A DNA stretch of 56,648 bases from an uncultured bacterium (GCA_902799715.1 CADCBS010000009.1:1-56648), one strand, 5' to 3'; counted from the first letter of the stretch, positions 25,086 to 34,217 are shown. Numbers and translations: made by a program. Notes: a model not told the origin generated them from the sequence alone.

Positions 25086-26402
25086 CTACCGCCTGCTGGC
25101 GGCGTCGAGGCGCTTGCGCGTTTTTTCAAGCCGCCATCTCAGCAATTCGCCGAAGAACGGCAGCCGGAGCGGCAGGGACCGGACTATTTTCACAGTTTCT
25201 TCGCGTATGTCGTCCCAGGTCTTGAAGAGGTCGTCATGCGTGCCGGTCTCGATCCGGCCCCTGTATTCACGGCGGAAGACATCGTCGATGCGGTTCGCAA
25301 GGCGCGTGCGGACGAACGACGACGCCAGGCGCGCGGCCAGGAAACCGGCGCCCAGCGCCAGCAGCCCGGCGCAGGCGGCCGCCGCGACGGAAACGAACGC
25401 CCCGCCGGCGGCGTTTCCGGCATAGACGGCCCGCGAGACCGCCGCCGCAGCGGATGCGGCGGCCAGCCACACCGCGGCGCTGCATGCGAAGCACCTTCTC
25501 CACACGAGATCCAGGATGCGCATGCGGATCGACAGCCCGAGGAAATCGGAGTTCGTCTGCGACACGATATTGTCCCTGCGCCGCGCGGCGGCATCGTGGA
25601 ACACGGCGACGAATTCGTCGCGGTGCCGGTTGAAATCCGACAGGTCGAGCGATCCGGGGGCGTTTTCGCGCGTCTCGCCGGAATACACGGTCCATATCTT
25701 CGGCATGTCCTTCGTTTGAAGGACGCCGGCGAGATTCCAGCAGAGCGTTCCGTAAGTGCGGGCGAAATCGTACAGGCTGGAGAACCCGTCGCACTTGTTG
25801 AGCAGGATGCGCAGCTTGAACTTCACGCCGGAAAGGCACTTCGCGAATATGTTTACCGTCTCGCCCGTCGTGCCGGGCTTGTCCGGGTCGAAAAGGTAGA
25901 ACACCATGTCGCAAAGTTCGGCGAGAGTGCGGACGACGCCTTCGAAATCGTAGTCGCGGCCGACGGTCTCCTCGGCGGAGTCAATCATGCCGGGGCTGTC
26001 GACGAACGTGACGGTCTTCAGAAACGCGATCGGGCGGAACTTCACGCGCAGCCCGTGGACGAACGTGTCGCCGAACGCCTTCAATCCGGCGAACTCCGGC
26101 GGGAGGCGGCCGAGCGCGGCCTGTCCATGGAAGTCGTCGCGCTTCTCCCCGTACACGATGAACGTGAATCCGTCGTCGGTGGGCGCGAGTCCCGTGTCCT
26201 GCACATTCTCGCCGAGGAGCCAGTTGATGATGGACGACTTTCCGGACGAATGGTTGCCGAGGAAGACCATGCACGGCTTGGCGCCGCACGTGACGGCGGA
26301 GCGCCTGAAAGTGAAATGGTATTTCCCGGCGGCCTGCGAAAACCGGGCATACGCCTCCGCGGCATGCTTTTCGAAAACGCTCTCCGAAATCTGGTCTTCC
26401 AT
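25086..26402 (-). CDS. EHD-like bacterial dynamin-family GTPase with membrane hairpin
   Basis: 438 residues. GTPase motifs: P-loop GNHSSGKSS (49-57), a switch region TDDGFTF, G3 VDSPGMI with D135, and G4 NKCD (202-205). The stretch GRDYDFEGVVRTLAELCD and the following FDPDKPG region resemble eukaryotic EHD ATPases/dynamins more than Era-type GTPases. Two hydrophobic segments at about 303-325 and 332-357 form a probable membrane hairpin, followed by a basic C-terminal helix. It is likely a membrane-remodelling or membrane-fusing GTPase at the inner membrane. It stands alone between the AAA gene and prfA. There is no EH domain, so homology is to the GTPase core only. Confidence 0.82.
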   Translation of the reverse strand: MEDQISESVFEKHAAEAYARFSQAAGKYHFTFRRSAVTCGAKPCMVFLGNHSSGKSSIINWLLGENVQDTGLAPTDDGFTFIVYGEKRDDFHGQAALGRLPPEFAGLKAFGDTFVHGLRVKFRPIAFLKTVTFVDSPGMIDSAEETVGRDYDFEGVVRTLAELCDMVFYLFDPDKPGTTGETVNIFAKCLSGVKFKLRILLNKCDGFSSLYDFARTYGTLCWNLAGVLQTKDMPKIWTVYSGETRENAPGSLDLSDFNRHRDEFVAVFHDAAARRRDNIVSQTNSDFLGLSIRMRILDLVWRRCFACSAAVWLAAASAAAAVSRAVYAGNAAGGAFVSVAAAACAGLLALGAGFLAARLASSFVRTRLANRIDDVFRREYRGRIETGTHDDLFKTWDDIREETVKIVRSLPLRLPFFGELLRWRLEKTRKRLDAASRR

Positions 26403-26445
26403 CTTACGTTCCTTTCGTGTTCTGCGCGGCCGGCGCGGGGCCGGG

Positions 26446-27513
26446 CTAGAGCGCGGCGGCGATGCGCCGTTCGAGATCGTGTTCGTGCAGGGGCGCGAGC
26501 ACGGGGTCGAGCGCGCCTTCGACCACGCGGTCGAGGGAATACAGCGTAAGATCGATGCGGTGGTCGGTAAGGCGGTTCTGGGGGAAATTGTAGGTGCGTA
26601 TGCGTTCTGAGCGGTCGCCGGAGCCGCGGAGCGAAAGCCTGTCGGCGCCGGTCTTCGCCTCCTCCTCGCGGCGGCGGGCGTCGAGAATCCTCGATTTCAG
26701 CACGGCGAGGCATTTCTCCTTGTTGCGCTGCTGCGAACGCTCGTCCTGGCACTGCGCCACGATGCCGGTGGGGAGGTGGGTCATGCGTATGGCGGAATAG
26801 GTGGTGTTCACGCCCTGCCCGCCGTGGCCGCCGGCGCAGAAGATGTCGATGCGGATTTCGTCCGGGGGGATGGTCAGTTCGCCGGCCTGCGGGGATTCGG
26901 GGAACACTACGACAGTGGCGGCGGAGGTGTGGATGCGGCCCTGCTGTTCGGTTTCCGGGACGCGCTGGACGCGGTGGCCGCCGGACTCGAACTTGAACGC
27001 GCCGTAGGCGCCGTCGCCGGAGACTGAGAACACGATCTCCTTGTATCCGCCGAGTTCGGTGGGGGAGGAAGACAGGACGGAGGTTTTCCAGCCCTTCTCC
27101 TCGCAGTAGCGGAAATACATGCGGAAAAGCACTGCCGCGAAAAGGGCCGCCTCGTCGCCGCCCGTGCCTGCGCGGATTTCGAATATGGCGTTGCTGGCGT
27201 CCTCGGGGTCGTCCGGCACGAGCCCGGCCAGCACCTTGCGCTCGGCCGCGGGGATGGCGGCTTCGAGGGCGGCGGCCTCCTCGGCGGCGACGGCGCCGAG
27301 TTCCGGGTCGTCGGCGAGCGAGCGGGCGGATTCGACGTCCGCCAGGATCTTCCGGTACGCGGCGCAGGCCGATTCCAGGCGCTTCAGGGAAGCGTGCTCG
27401 GCGAGCCGCGCGCGGTAGCGCGCGGCGTCCTGCAGGACGGCGGGGTCGGCCAGGGCCGCCTCGACGGCGGGTATGGCCTTCAGCCGTTCCTCTATGGCGT
27501 TCAAGTCCAGCAT
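26446..27513 (-). CDS. prfA: Peptide chain release factor 1
   Basis: 355 residues. The GGQ loop is GGHGGQGVNTTYSAIR (Q233). The codon-recognition tripeptide is PET in RVPETEQQGRIHTSAAT, the RF1-type PxT rather than the RF2-type SPF. It terminates translation at UAA and UAG. The start MLDLNAIEERL is preferred over an upstream in-frame ATG because that extension is low-complexity and runs through the rpmE terminator. Its modifying enzyme PrmC is encoded elsewhere in the window. Confidence 0.95.
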   Translation of the reverse strand: MLDLNAIEERLKAIPAVEAALADPAVLQDAARYRARLAEHASLKRLESACAAYRKILADVESARSLADDPELGAVAAEEAAALEAAIPAAERKVLAGLVPDDPEDASNAIFEIRAGTGGDEAALFAAVLFRMYFRYCEEKGWKTSVLSSSPTELGGYKEIVFSVSGDGAYGAFKFESGGHRVQRVPETEQQGRIHTSAATVVVFPESPQAGELTIPPDEIRIDIFCAGGHGGQGVNTTYSAIRMTHLPTGIVAQCQDERSQQRNKEKCLAVLKSRILDARRREEEAKTGADRLSLRGSGDRSERIRTYNFPQNRLTDHRIDLTLYSLDRVVEGALDPVLAPLHEHDLERRIAAAL

Positions 27514-27535
27514 TGCCGTGCCGCGCGCGCGGCGG

Positions 27536-27581
27536 GGCGGAAAAAGGAAGGGCCGGAAACCGCGCATGGCGGCTCCGGCCC
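27536..27581 (-). terminator. Intrinsic terminator after rpmE
   Basis: On the minus strand GGGCCGGA pairs with TCCGGCCC and an inner CCGC pairs with GCGG around a 5-nt loop (27550-27581). The hairpin is followed by TTCCTTTTT. It ends the prs-to-rpmE operon ahead of prfA. Confidence 0.75.
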
Positions 27582-27598
27582 CCTTGGCGCCCGCAGCG

Positions 27599-27814
27599 TC
27601 ACTTCTTCAGGCCGGGGAAGTTCGCGTAGCGCTTCTTGAAGGAGTCCACGCGGCCTTCCGTGTCCACGACCGTCTTCTGGCCGGTGAAGTAGGGATGGCA
27701 GGCGGAGCAGGTGTTGACCTGCATTTCCTTCTTTGTGGACTTGGTGCGGATGACGTTTCCGCAGGCGCAGGTGATCGTGGCCTCGCCGTATTCGGGATGT
27801 ATGCCTTCTTTCAT
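27599..27814 (-). CDS. rpmE: 50S ribosomal protein L31 (zinc form)
   Basis: 71 residues. MKEGIHPEYGEATITCACGN, with CxC and later CSAC, gives the zinc-binding C+ form of bL31. The YFTGQKTVVDTEGRVDSFKKRY tail is typical. It is the last gene before a strong hairpin terminator. A C+ form implies zinc-replete expression; no C- paralogue is in the window. Confidence 0.96.
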   Translation of the reverse strand: MKEGIHPEYGEATITCACGNVIRTKSTKKEMQVNTCSACHPYFTGQKTVVDTEGRVDSFKKRYANFPGLKK

Positions 27815-27842
27815 GGTCTTGACCTTTCCTTGTCCGCCGGCG

Positions 27843-28316
27843 TCATTCCGCGGCGGGGCCGCCGTCTTCGGCGACTATCTGGATCTTGAAGGGAACCTGC
27901 ACGCCGTGGCCGAGCTTGAGCGCGACGTCGAACGTGCCGACCTCCTTGAGGGAGTCGGGCATGTCGAGCTGGCGGCGCTCGAGCTTCACGCCGCGGTCGG
28001 CCTCGATGGCGGCCAGGATGTCGGTGGCGCCGACGGAGCCGTAGAGGTGCGTGCCGTCGACGGTGTGCGCGTTGACGGTTATGGACAGGTTTGCGAGCTT
28101 CTGCGCCGTGGCCTGGGCGGCGGCCTTCTCTTCGGCTGCCTTCTTGGCGCGTTCGGCCTGGAGCTTGGCCAGGCGGCGCCGGGAAGCCTCGGTGACGGGG
28201 GCCGCGAGCCCTTTGGGTATCAGGGCGTTGCGGGCGTAGCCGGGGGCGACGTGGACGATCTGGCCGGCGTGGCCGAGCTTGGCGACGTCGGACATGAGGA
28301 GTACTTCTGTTGACAT
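27843..28316 (-). CDS. rplI: 50S ribosomal protein L9
   Basis: 157 residues. The N-terminal bL9 domain has VLLMSDVAKLGHAGQIVHVAPGYARNALIP, followed by the long connecting helix (RRRLAKLQAERAKKAAEEKA) and the C-terminal globular domain. It sits in the classic rpsF-ssb-rpsR-rplI order. Confidence 0.96.
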   Translation of the reverse strand: MSTEVLLMSDVAKLGHAGQIVHVAPGYARNALIPKGLAAPVTEASRRRLAKLQAERAKKAAEEKAAAQATAQKLANLSITVNAHTVDGTHLYGSVGATDILAAIEADRGVKLERRQLDMPDSLKEVGTFDVALKLGHGVQVPFKIQIVAEDGGPAAE

Positions 28317-28330
28317 TTGCGTCTCCCTTC

Positions 28331-28555
28331 TCAGGCCATCAGGCCCATGTTGCGCGCGCGGCGGACGCCCTGCTTGATGCGGCGCTGCTGCTGCGCGGTG
28401 ACGCCGGTGATGCGGGCGGGTATGATCTTGCCGTACTCGGTGACGTAGTGGCGGAGCGTCTCGATGTCGTTCACGTCGATCTCGTCGGTCGGAAGAAGCT
28501 GCGGACGGCGGCGCGAAGCGTAGTCGTCGCGGTCGTGTTTTCTGGGGTATGCCAT
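28331..28555 (-). CDS. rpsR: 30S ribosomal protein S18
   Basis: 74 residues. The core IDVNDIETLRHYVTEYGKIIPARITGVTAQQQRRIKQGVRRARNMGL is diagnostic of bS18. It lies between ssb and rplI, as in many bacteria. Confidence 0.96.
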   Translation of the reverse strand: MAYPRKHDRDDYASRRRPQLLPTDEIDVNDIETLRHYVTEYGKIIPARITGVTAQQQRRIKQGVRRARNMGLMA

Positions 28556-28581
28556 TTTGTTTTCCTTTTGTGGATTTTGTT

Positions 28582-28986
28582 TCAGAACGGAAGAATGTCC
28601 TGCGCGTCCTGCTGGCGCGGGGAATCCTGCTGCGGCTGGCCCTGCTGGGGGCCGGGCTGCGGAAGGAACTTCACCGTGGCGGCGCGGACCTTCAGTTTGG
28701 TGCGTCTCTGGCCTTCCTTCTCCCAGACATCCATCTGAAGGCGCCCGTCGACGAGGACCAGACGGCCCTTGCGCAGGTACTGCGCGACGTTTTCGGCCTG
28801 CTTGTCCCAGACCTCGACGTCTATGAAGACGGGCCGTTCCATGACGTTCCCCGACCTGTCGCGGTAGGAGTCGTTCACGGCCAGGCCGAACGACGCGACC
28901 TTCATCCCGTTCGCACCGGCGGTGCGCAGTTCGGGGTCGCGCGTAAGGTTGCCCATCAGGATGACTTTGTTGAAGCTGCTGGCCAT
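28582..28986 (-). CDS. ssb: Single-stranded DNA-binding protein
   Basis: 134 residues. The OB fold (about 1-105) starts ASSFNKVILMGNLTRDPELR and includes WDKQAENVAQYLRKGRLVLVDGRL. A Gln/Pro-rich linker follows, and the acidic tip DAQDILPF is the C-terminal protein-interaction tail. It binds ssDNA in replication and repair. It is in the ribosomal protein operon between rpsF and rpsR. Confidence 0.96.
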   Translation of the reverse strand: MASSFNKVILMGNLTRDPELRTAGANGMKVASFGLAVNDSYRDRSGNVMERPVFIDVEVWDKQAENVAQYLRKGRLVLVDGRLQMDVWEKEGQRRTKLKVRAATVKFLPQPGPQQGQPQQDSPRQQDAQDILPF

Positions 28987-28994
28987 GGCGCGCC

Positions 28995-29402
28995 TCAGGC
29001 GTTTTCAGCCGCGGTCTCCGCAGGGGTTTCTCCGGCCGCTTCGGCGGCGCGCGCGGCGGCCTCCTCTGCGCGGCGGGCGTGTTCGGCGCGCTGTTCGGCC
29101 AGACGGGCCTCGCGGCGTTCGTCGACCGCCAGCACCTGCACGCGGAAGACCTCTTCCACGAGACGGTAGCGCTTCACGAGGTCGGCCACCTTGGCGGGGT
29201 CGAACTCGAAGCGGACCTGCACGTACACGCCGTTTTCGCGCTTTTTCATCGGGTGCGAGAAGGCGTGCTTGCCCAGAACCTCGCGCGACAGCACGGTTCC
29301 GCCGAGGCGCTCGATTTCGGCGAGGGCCTTGCCGATGTGCTGTTCGAGGATTTCATCCTTCGCCGTGCCGGCGAAGATGTAAAGACCATCGTATTTTTTC
29401 AT
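28995..29402 (-). CDS. rpsF: 30S ribosomal protein S6
   Basis: 135 residues. MKKYDGLYIFAGTAKDEILE, then the S6 ferredoxin-like core with KRENGVYVQVRFEFDP, then an Ala/Glu/Arg-rich C-terminal extension of about 40 residues that is longer than in E. coli. The start overlaps the pth stop as ATGA, so the two are translationally coupled. Confidence 0.94.
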   Translation of the reverse strand: MKKYDGLYIFAGTAKDEILEQHIGKALAEIERLGGTVLSREVLGKHAFSHPMKKRENGVYVQVRFEFDPAKVADLVKRYRLVEEVFRVQVLAVDERREARLAEQRAEHARRAEEAAARAAEAAGETPAETAAENA

Positions 29403-30001
29403 TCGTTTTCCTTCCCGGCCGCCGCCGAAGGGGCGGTCCAGCCGTTGTAGCGGTTCATTGCTGTTTCGAGTCCGAGTTCCGCCAGCGTCTCCGCCGCGTC
29501 GGCGGCGGCCTCGACGGCCTCCGTCAGCGCCGCGCGCGCCCGCGCGTCGATCTTCCCGAGCACGTGGCCGACCACGTCGGCGCCGGATGCGCTGCGCCCC
29601 ACGCCGATGCGTATGCGCACGAATCCGGCCGTCCCCAGGCATTCGATCACGGAGGCCAGCCCCCTGTGTCCGCCGGTGGACCCGCCCTTGCGGATGCGGA
29701 TCCTGCCGACAGGCAGATCGATGTCGTCGGAGATCGTCACAAGCCCGTCTGCGGTGGAGTTGTGGTATTTCACGACCGGCGCCACGCACGTGCCGCTGAG
29801 GTTCATGAAGGTCCCCGGCTTCACCAGGAGCGTCTTCACGCCTCCGACCTCGCACTGCGCCAGGTCGCCCTTGAACGAGGCGGACCGCCTCCACTGCGCG
29901 CCAGCCCTGCGCGCCAGCGCGTCCACGGCTTCGAAGCCGATGGAGTGCGGCGTGCCGGCGTATTCCGCGCCCGGATTCCCCAGTCCTGCTATCACGTTCA
30001 T
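29399..30001 (-). CDS. pth: Peptidyl-tRNA hydrolase
   Basis: 200 residues. GLGNPGAEYAGTPHSIGFEAVD carries the catalytic His and the Asn of GNPG. FMNLSG and SDDIDLPVGRIRIRKGGSTGGHRGLAS are the other conserved blocks. The usual TRHN reads TPHS here; the catalytic His is kept. It recycles peptidyl-tRNA. It lies downstream of rplY (ctc) and prs, the familiar prs-rplY-pth order, and overlaps rpsF by 4 nt. Confidence 0.94.
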   Translation of the reverse strand: MNVIAGLGNPGAEYAGTPHSIGFEAVDALARRAGAQWRRSASFKGDLAQCEVGGVKTLLVKPGTFMNLSGTCVAPVVKYHNSTADGLVTISDDIDLPVGRIRIRKGGSTGGHRGLASVIECLGTAGFVRIRIGVGRSASGADVVGHVLGKIDARARAALTEAVEAAADAAETLAELGLETAMNRYNGWTAPSAAAGKENE

Positions 30002-30025
30002 GGCGGAAACTTCCTGCCCGCGCCG

Positions 30026-30676
30026 TTACTTCTTCTCGCCGGCGGGGGCGGGGGCCTCTTCCTTCTTGCCCTTGTTGATCACTTCGGGGGCCGCGGCTCC
30101 GGCCGCCGCCTCGGCTTCGCCGTCGGGGGCCTTGATGACCGCCACCGGCACTTCGCCGCGGGTGGCCACCGTGTACGCGCCGCCCAGCTTGAGATCGCGC
30201 ACGAAAAGCGTGTCGGAAAGATTCATGGACGAAACGTCCACCGTGAACTTCTCGACGATGTCGCCCGGCAGGCAGTCGACGTCGACCTTGCGGAGCACCT
30301 GTTCGAGGATGCCGCCGCCGATCTTGACGCCGACAGGCTCGCCCGTCAGCACGACCGGCACCGTGACGCGCACCTTTTCGGTGAGCGAAACTTCGCCGAA
30401 ATCGACATGGATTGGAGTACCCCCGATCACGTCGTTCTGCACTTCACGCATCAACGCCGGGATCGTGGACCCGTTCACCTCCAGCGAGACCAGCAACTGC
30501 TTGCTCGTGCGGCCCCGCATCGCCAGCATGAAATCGTGCGCGCTGAGCTTCACGAGCAGCGTGCCGCCTTTCATGCGATTCACCGCTCCGGGTATCAGCC
30601 CCGTGCGGCGCAGGCGGCGCACGGCGCCCGTACCGAGTTCGGTGCGCTCCTCCGCCTTGATCGCTATCTGATCCAT
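30026..30676 (-). CDS. rplY: 50S ribosomal protein L25/general stress protein Ctc
   Basis: 216 residues from the ATG at 30676, behind a GGAAG site. The N-terminal 5S rRNA-binding L25 domain (IAIKAEERTELGTGAVRRLRR) is followed by the TL5/Ctc-type beta domain (LPGDIVEKFTVDVSSMNLSD) and a charged Ala/Glu/Lys tail. An upstream in-frame ATG exists, but the extra 49 residues are Gly/Arg low-complexity and precede the ribosome site. Confidence 0.92.
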   Translation of the reverse strand: MDQIAIKAEERTELGTGAVRRLRRTGLIPGAVNRMKGGTLLVKLSAHDFMLAMRGRTSKQLLVSLEVNGSTIPALMREVQNDVIGGTPIHVDFGEVSLTEKVRVTVPVVLTGEPVGVKIGGGILEQVLRKVDVDCLPGDIVEKFTVDVSSMNLSDTLFVRDLKLGGAYTVATRGEVPVAVIKAPDGEAEAAAGAAAPEVINKGKKEEAPAPAGEKK

Positions 30677-30819
30677 CTTGTCTTCCTTCTCTTTGCCCCG
30701 CCGGCCTCTCGCGCCGCCGGCTTCCCGCGTACCGGCCACCCGGCCGGCGCGTCCGCCGCGCTTTTCGCTACCCCCGGCGGGCTTCCCGGCCGCGCGGCCG
30801 GAAACCCTTCTGCCGCCGT

Positions 30820-31782
30820 TCACCAGAACAGCGAGTTCACGCTCCTGTTTTCGTGTATGCGCCGGATCGCCTCGCCCAGCACCTCCGACACCGTGAGCAC
30901 CGTAAGCTTGAACGGCAGCTTCGATATGTCGAAGTCCGGCCGCAGCAGTATCGTGTCGGTCACCACCAGCTCCGTGAGCTGCGACTCCCCGGCCAGGCGC
31001 TCCATGCCCTTTTCGGTGAGCGGGAAGTGCGACACGAACGCGCGCACCGACTTCGCCCCGTGCTGGCGCAGTATCTTAGCCGCCGCCGAGAGCGTCCCGC
31101 CCGTCGCCGTCATGTCGTCTATCATCAGGACGTCGCACCCGTCCACGTCGCCCACCACCGAGAACGCGTCCACGTCCGCGTCGCCCAGCCTCTGCTTGGC
31201 CACTATCGCCAGCCCCGTGCCGAGCTTGCGGCTGTAGCCGTACGCCGTCTTCGCCCCGCCCGTGTCGGGCGAGACCACTATCGGCTTTTCCGCGTTCAGC
31301 TCGCGGATGTAGCGCAGGATCACCGGCTCGGCGTGCAGATGGTCCACCGGGATGTCGAAGAACCCCTGGATCTGGTTCGCGTGGAGGTCCATCGTCAGCA
31401 CGCGGTCGGCCCCCGCCGTCTGCAGCAGGTTCGCCACAAGTTTCGCGGTGATCGGCACGCGCGGCTTGTCCTTGCGGTCTTGGCGCGCGTAGCCGTAGTA
31501 GGGGAGCACCGCCGTGATGCGGGCCGCGCTGCCGCGGCGCGCGGCGTCCATTATCACGAAAAGCTCCATCAGAGCCTCGTTCGGCGAAGGCGAGGTGGGC
31601 TGGATCACGAAAACGTCGCGGCCGCGGACCGATTCCTCGATCTGGCAGAAAGTCTCGCCGTCGGGGAAATGGCGTATGTCTATCTTGCCGAGCGGCTTTC
31701 CGAGATACTGCGCGACCTTTTCGGCCAGCGGCAGGTTCGCCGTGCCCGAAAATACGATGAAATCGTCCGTGTTTCCTGTCAT
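30820..31782 (-). CDS. prs: Ribose-phosphate pyrophosphokinase
   Basis: 320 residues. It makes PRPP from ribose 5-phosphate and ATP. Motifs: FPDGETFCQIEESVRGRDVFV, YYGYARQDRKDKPR, the DLHANQIQGFFD metal/ATP region, VVSPDTGGAKTAYG, and the PRPP loop VLMIDDMTATGGTL. A much longer open frame runs upstream through the decarboxylase gene but lacks protein character, so the start is placed at MTGNTDDFIVFSG. It heads the prs-rplY-pth-rpsF-ssb-rpsR-rplI-rpmE run. Confidence 0.96.
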   Translation of the reverse strand: MTGNTDDFIVFSGTANLPLAEKVAQYLGKPLGKIDIRHFPDGETFCQIEESVRGRDVFVIQPTSPSPNEALMELFVIMDAARRGSAARITAVLPYYGYARQDRKDKPRVPITAKLVANLLQTAGADRVLTMDLHANQIQGFFDIPVDHLHAEPVILRYIRELNAEKPIVVSPDTGGAKTAYGYSRKLGTGLAIVAKQRLGDADVDAFSVVGDVDGCDVLMIDDMTATGGTLSAAAKILRQHGAKSVRAFVSHFPLTEKGMERLAGESQLTELVVTDTILLRPDFDISKLPFKLTVLTVSEVLGEAIRRIHENRSVNSLFW

Positions 31783-31846
31783 TTGGAAGGCTTCTTTCGC
31801 TTCTTTGCTCCGCGCCAGGACCGGCCCGGCGCGAAATGAGTTAAAT

Positions 31847-31852
31847 ATTTTA
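31847..31852 (-). promoter_or_regulatory. -10 box TAAAAT (TTTGG-extended) for prs operon
   Basis: The minus strand reads ATTTGGTAAAATATTTAA. The box lies in an AT-rich patch in otherwise GC-rich DNA and gives a leader of about 58 nt before the prs ATG. Confidence 0.55.
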
Positions 31853-31994
31853 CCAAATGCGGGGCGTCCGGTCAAACCGTCAAACCGCGAAAAACAAGGT
31901 CGGCCGCACAGCAAATCGCGCGACACCCGTGAAACGCCGCGCCATCCGGCGCGTTGCGGACAACGCGCCACGCCGGACGGGGCTGCGGGGGATT

Positions 31995-34217
31995 TCAAGC
32001 CCGCGGCGCAGAGCCGTGACGGGAGGCCGGCCGCGAGGACGGCGCGGCGGGGCCCATGGAGGACGCGCGGGCTTCTTCGTCGCGGTTCAAGACCTCTATC
32101 ATGTATGGGGGGTGGTTCCCGCGGCGGAAAAGGCCATGCACCGCGTCCGGGCCGTCGGCCGCGATGACGTCGCGTATGAGCTTCACCATGTCGGCGGTTA
32201 TGCGCAGGCCGGGGATGAGGACCGGTATGCCGGGCGGGTAGGGCACTATGAACTGCGACGCGATGCGCCCGGGGGCATCCTCGAGCGAAACGAGTTCGCC
32301 GTCGCACAGCGCGGCGTAGTGCGGCAGGATCTCCGGCTGCGCGGAGACGGCCGCCGCGACGGTCTGGGCGGAAGCGGCTTCGCGCCGGTGCTTCGAAGGG
32401 GCCGGCGGCCCGATCAGCCGCCTGTACTGGCGGCACACGCGGAACAGGTATTCGAAATGCTCCTCCGCCGTGCCCGCGGTGACGAGGAACAATATCGTGT
32501 TCGACGAAGCCTTCTCCCACTGGATGTGGGCCTTCAGGAGCGCCTTCTTGAACGCGTCGCAGGCGTGCTGCGACCTGAGCATGAGGACGACCTTGAGAGG
32601 GTCTTTCATGAAGCCGGCCGCGCGCCAGTCCACGCCCGGGCCGGCGATGTCCTCGAGCCCGGCGAAGCATTCGTTCTCCGGCCGGCCGCACGCCTCGGCC
32701 ACGCGCTTGCGGAAAGCCGACACCCAGCGTATGCGCTCGTCGACGATCTTCATGCCCTCGAGCCGCATCTGGACGCCCGCGACGTCGAGCGCGGCCAGGA
32801 ACGGATAGTGCGGCGAAGTGGAATGCCAGTAGCGCAGGAATTCGTGCAGGTCGTGCGAGAACTTTTCGTAGCTGCCGCGCCCGTGCAGCGAGAACCTGCG
32901 GCGCAGCCAGCGGAACGCAGGCGAGGAGTCTTCCTCGAGCAGGCGCTTGAACCGCATCGAGACGTGGATCATCGAGGCCTGCGAAAACGCGGCGAGGGTC
33001 TTGTGCGTGGACTGCACGGAGAAGTGCGCGCCGCTCGATTCGCTGACGGCGTTGTAGCGCACGGCATCGCCCGTGCCGCGGCCGGCGGCGTAGAACGGAT
33101 GGAACGCCAGATACGCGGCCCACGCCTCGTCGGCGTAGAACAGCAGGCCCTCGCGCTCGCAGAGCCGCGCGATGGACCAGACCGGATAGAGCACGCCTTC
33201 GTAGGTGCAGGTGGTGAGCACGAGCATGCGCGGACGCGCCTCGGGCGGGCGGGACGCTATCGCGGCGCGGATGTCTTCCATCGAGACCGGGCCCCACACG
33301 CCGAGCCGCCTGTTCCAGCGCGCCGGCAGATACTGCGGCACGGCGCCCGACGTGACGATCGCGTGGTGCACGCTCTTGTGGCAGTTGCGGTCCACGAGAA
33401 CGGTTTCGCCGGGCCGCAGAAGCGTCATCAGCATGGCCTTGTTCGAAGTGGACGTGCCGTTCGTGACGTAGCAGCTCTGGACGGTGCCGAAGATCTCGGA
33501 CGTGAGCTTCTGGGCCTCGGACAGCGGCGTGCGCCCTTCGGGGCTGGACAGGTCGCCGAGCGACTCCACGGACACCGAAAGGTCGGTGCGGAATATCATG
33601 TCGCCGAACGAATCGGAAAGCCCGCGCAGGAACGGCGACTGCGAAAACGCCCTGCCGCCGTTGTGGCCGGGCGTGTGCCAGTTCGTGCCGGCCTTCACGG
33701 TGACGTACTGCCGCAGGGCGGACGAAAAGCGCGGCATCCAGAAGCTCTTGAACAGGTGGACGAGGCGTTCGCGGTGGCGGGCCGGCTGGCGGAACACCGA
33801 GACGTCTTTCTTCGTCCAGCGGCGCGACGGCATGGCGATGTCGCGGGACTGCCCGCGCCGCACGAGGACCACCTTCGGTATGGCGGGAAAGAAAAGCTTC
33901 AGCCATTCGCGCAGATCCATGCCTTCGAGGAACGCGTCGATGAAGTCGGCGTCGATCAGGAACAGGCAGCAGGCGCGGCCCTGCTCGGTCAGGACGCCGC
34001 GCGGGCCGCCGCTCGTGAAAAGCGACTTCGCGAGCGCCTCCGCCGAAGGGACGGCGGCCAGCTTCAGGGGCGGGTAGTCGTGCGGGACGGAAGCGTCGAA
34101 CGTTTCGCGGCAGAATTCGCGGAACGCGTCTGTCATGCCGTATTCCATGACCTGCAGGATCCGCGCGTCCTGGCGCGACGGCTTGTGCAGGTAGAACACG
34201 GAAAGGGTCCTGATCAT
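31995..34217 (-). CDS. Orn/Lys/Arg decarboxylase family protein (PLP-dependent)
   Basis: 740 residues, in the size range of biodegradative AdiA/LdcC enzymes. An N-terminal receiver-like wing domain (about 1-140) precedes the PLP fold (about 150-560). The Schiff-base lysine is K406 in SVQSTHKTLAAFSQAS, with TYEGVLYPV and FYADEAWAAYLAFHP upstream as PLP-ring contacts. The C-terminal domain ends in a low-complexity Ser/Ala/Arg tail. The substrate (arginine, lysine or ornithine) cannot be fixed. The ATG overlaps the stop of the upstream ABC ATPase as ATGA, so expression is coupled to a Lol-type transporter, an unusual pairing. It may serve polyamine synthesis or acid resistance. Confidence 0.9.
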   Translation of the reverse strand: MIRTLSVFYLHKPSRQDARILQVMEYGMTDAFREFCRETFDASVPHDYPPLKLAAVPSAEALAKSLFTSGGPRGVLTEQGRACCLFLIDADFIDAFLEGMDLREWLKLFFPAIPKVVLVRRGQSRDIAMPSRRWTKKDVSVFRQPARHRERLVHLFKSFWMPRFSSALRQYVTVKAGTNWHTPGHNGGRAFSQSPFLRGLSDSFGDMIFRTDLSVSVESLGDLSSPEGRTPLSEAQKLTSEIFGTVQSCYVTNGTSTSNKAMLMTLLRPGETVLVDRNCHKSVHHAIVTSGAVPQYLPARWNRRLGVWGPVSMEDIRAAIASRPPEARPRMLVLTTCTYEGVLYPVWSIARLCEREGLLFYADEAWAAYLAFHPFYAAGRGTGDAVRYNAVSESSGAHFSVQSTHKTLAAFSQASMIHVSMRFKRLLEEDSSPAFRWLRRRFSLHGRGSYEKFSHDLHEFLRYWHSTSPHYPFLAALDVAGVQMRLEGMKIVDERIRWVSAFRKRVAEACGRPENECFAGLEDIAGPGVDWRAAGFMKDPLKVVLMLRSQHACDAFKKALLKAHIQWEKASSNTILFLVTAGTAEEHFEYLFRVCRQYRRLIGPPAPSKHRREAASAQTVAAAVSAQPEILPHYAALCDGELVSLEDAPGRIASQFIVPYPPGIPVLIPGLRITADMVKLIRDVIAADGPDAVHGLFRRGNHPPYMIEVLNRDEEARASSMGPAAPSSRPASRHGSAPRA

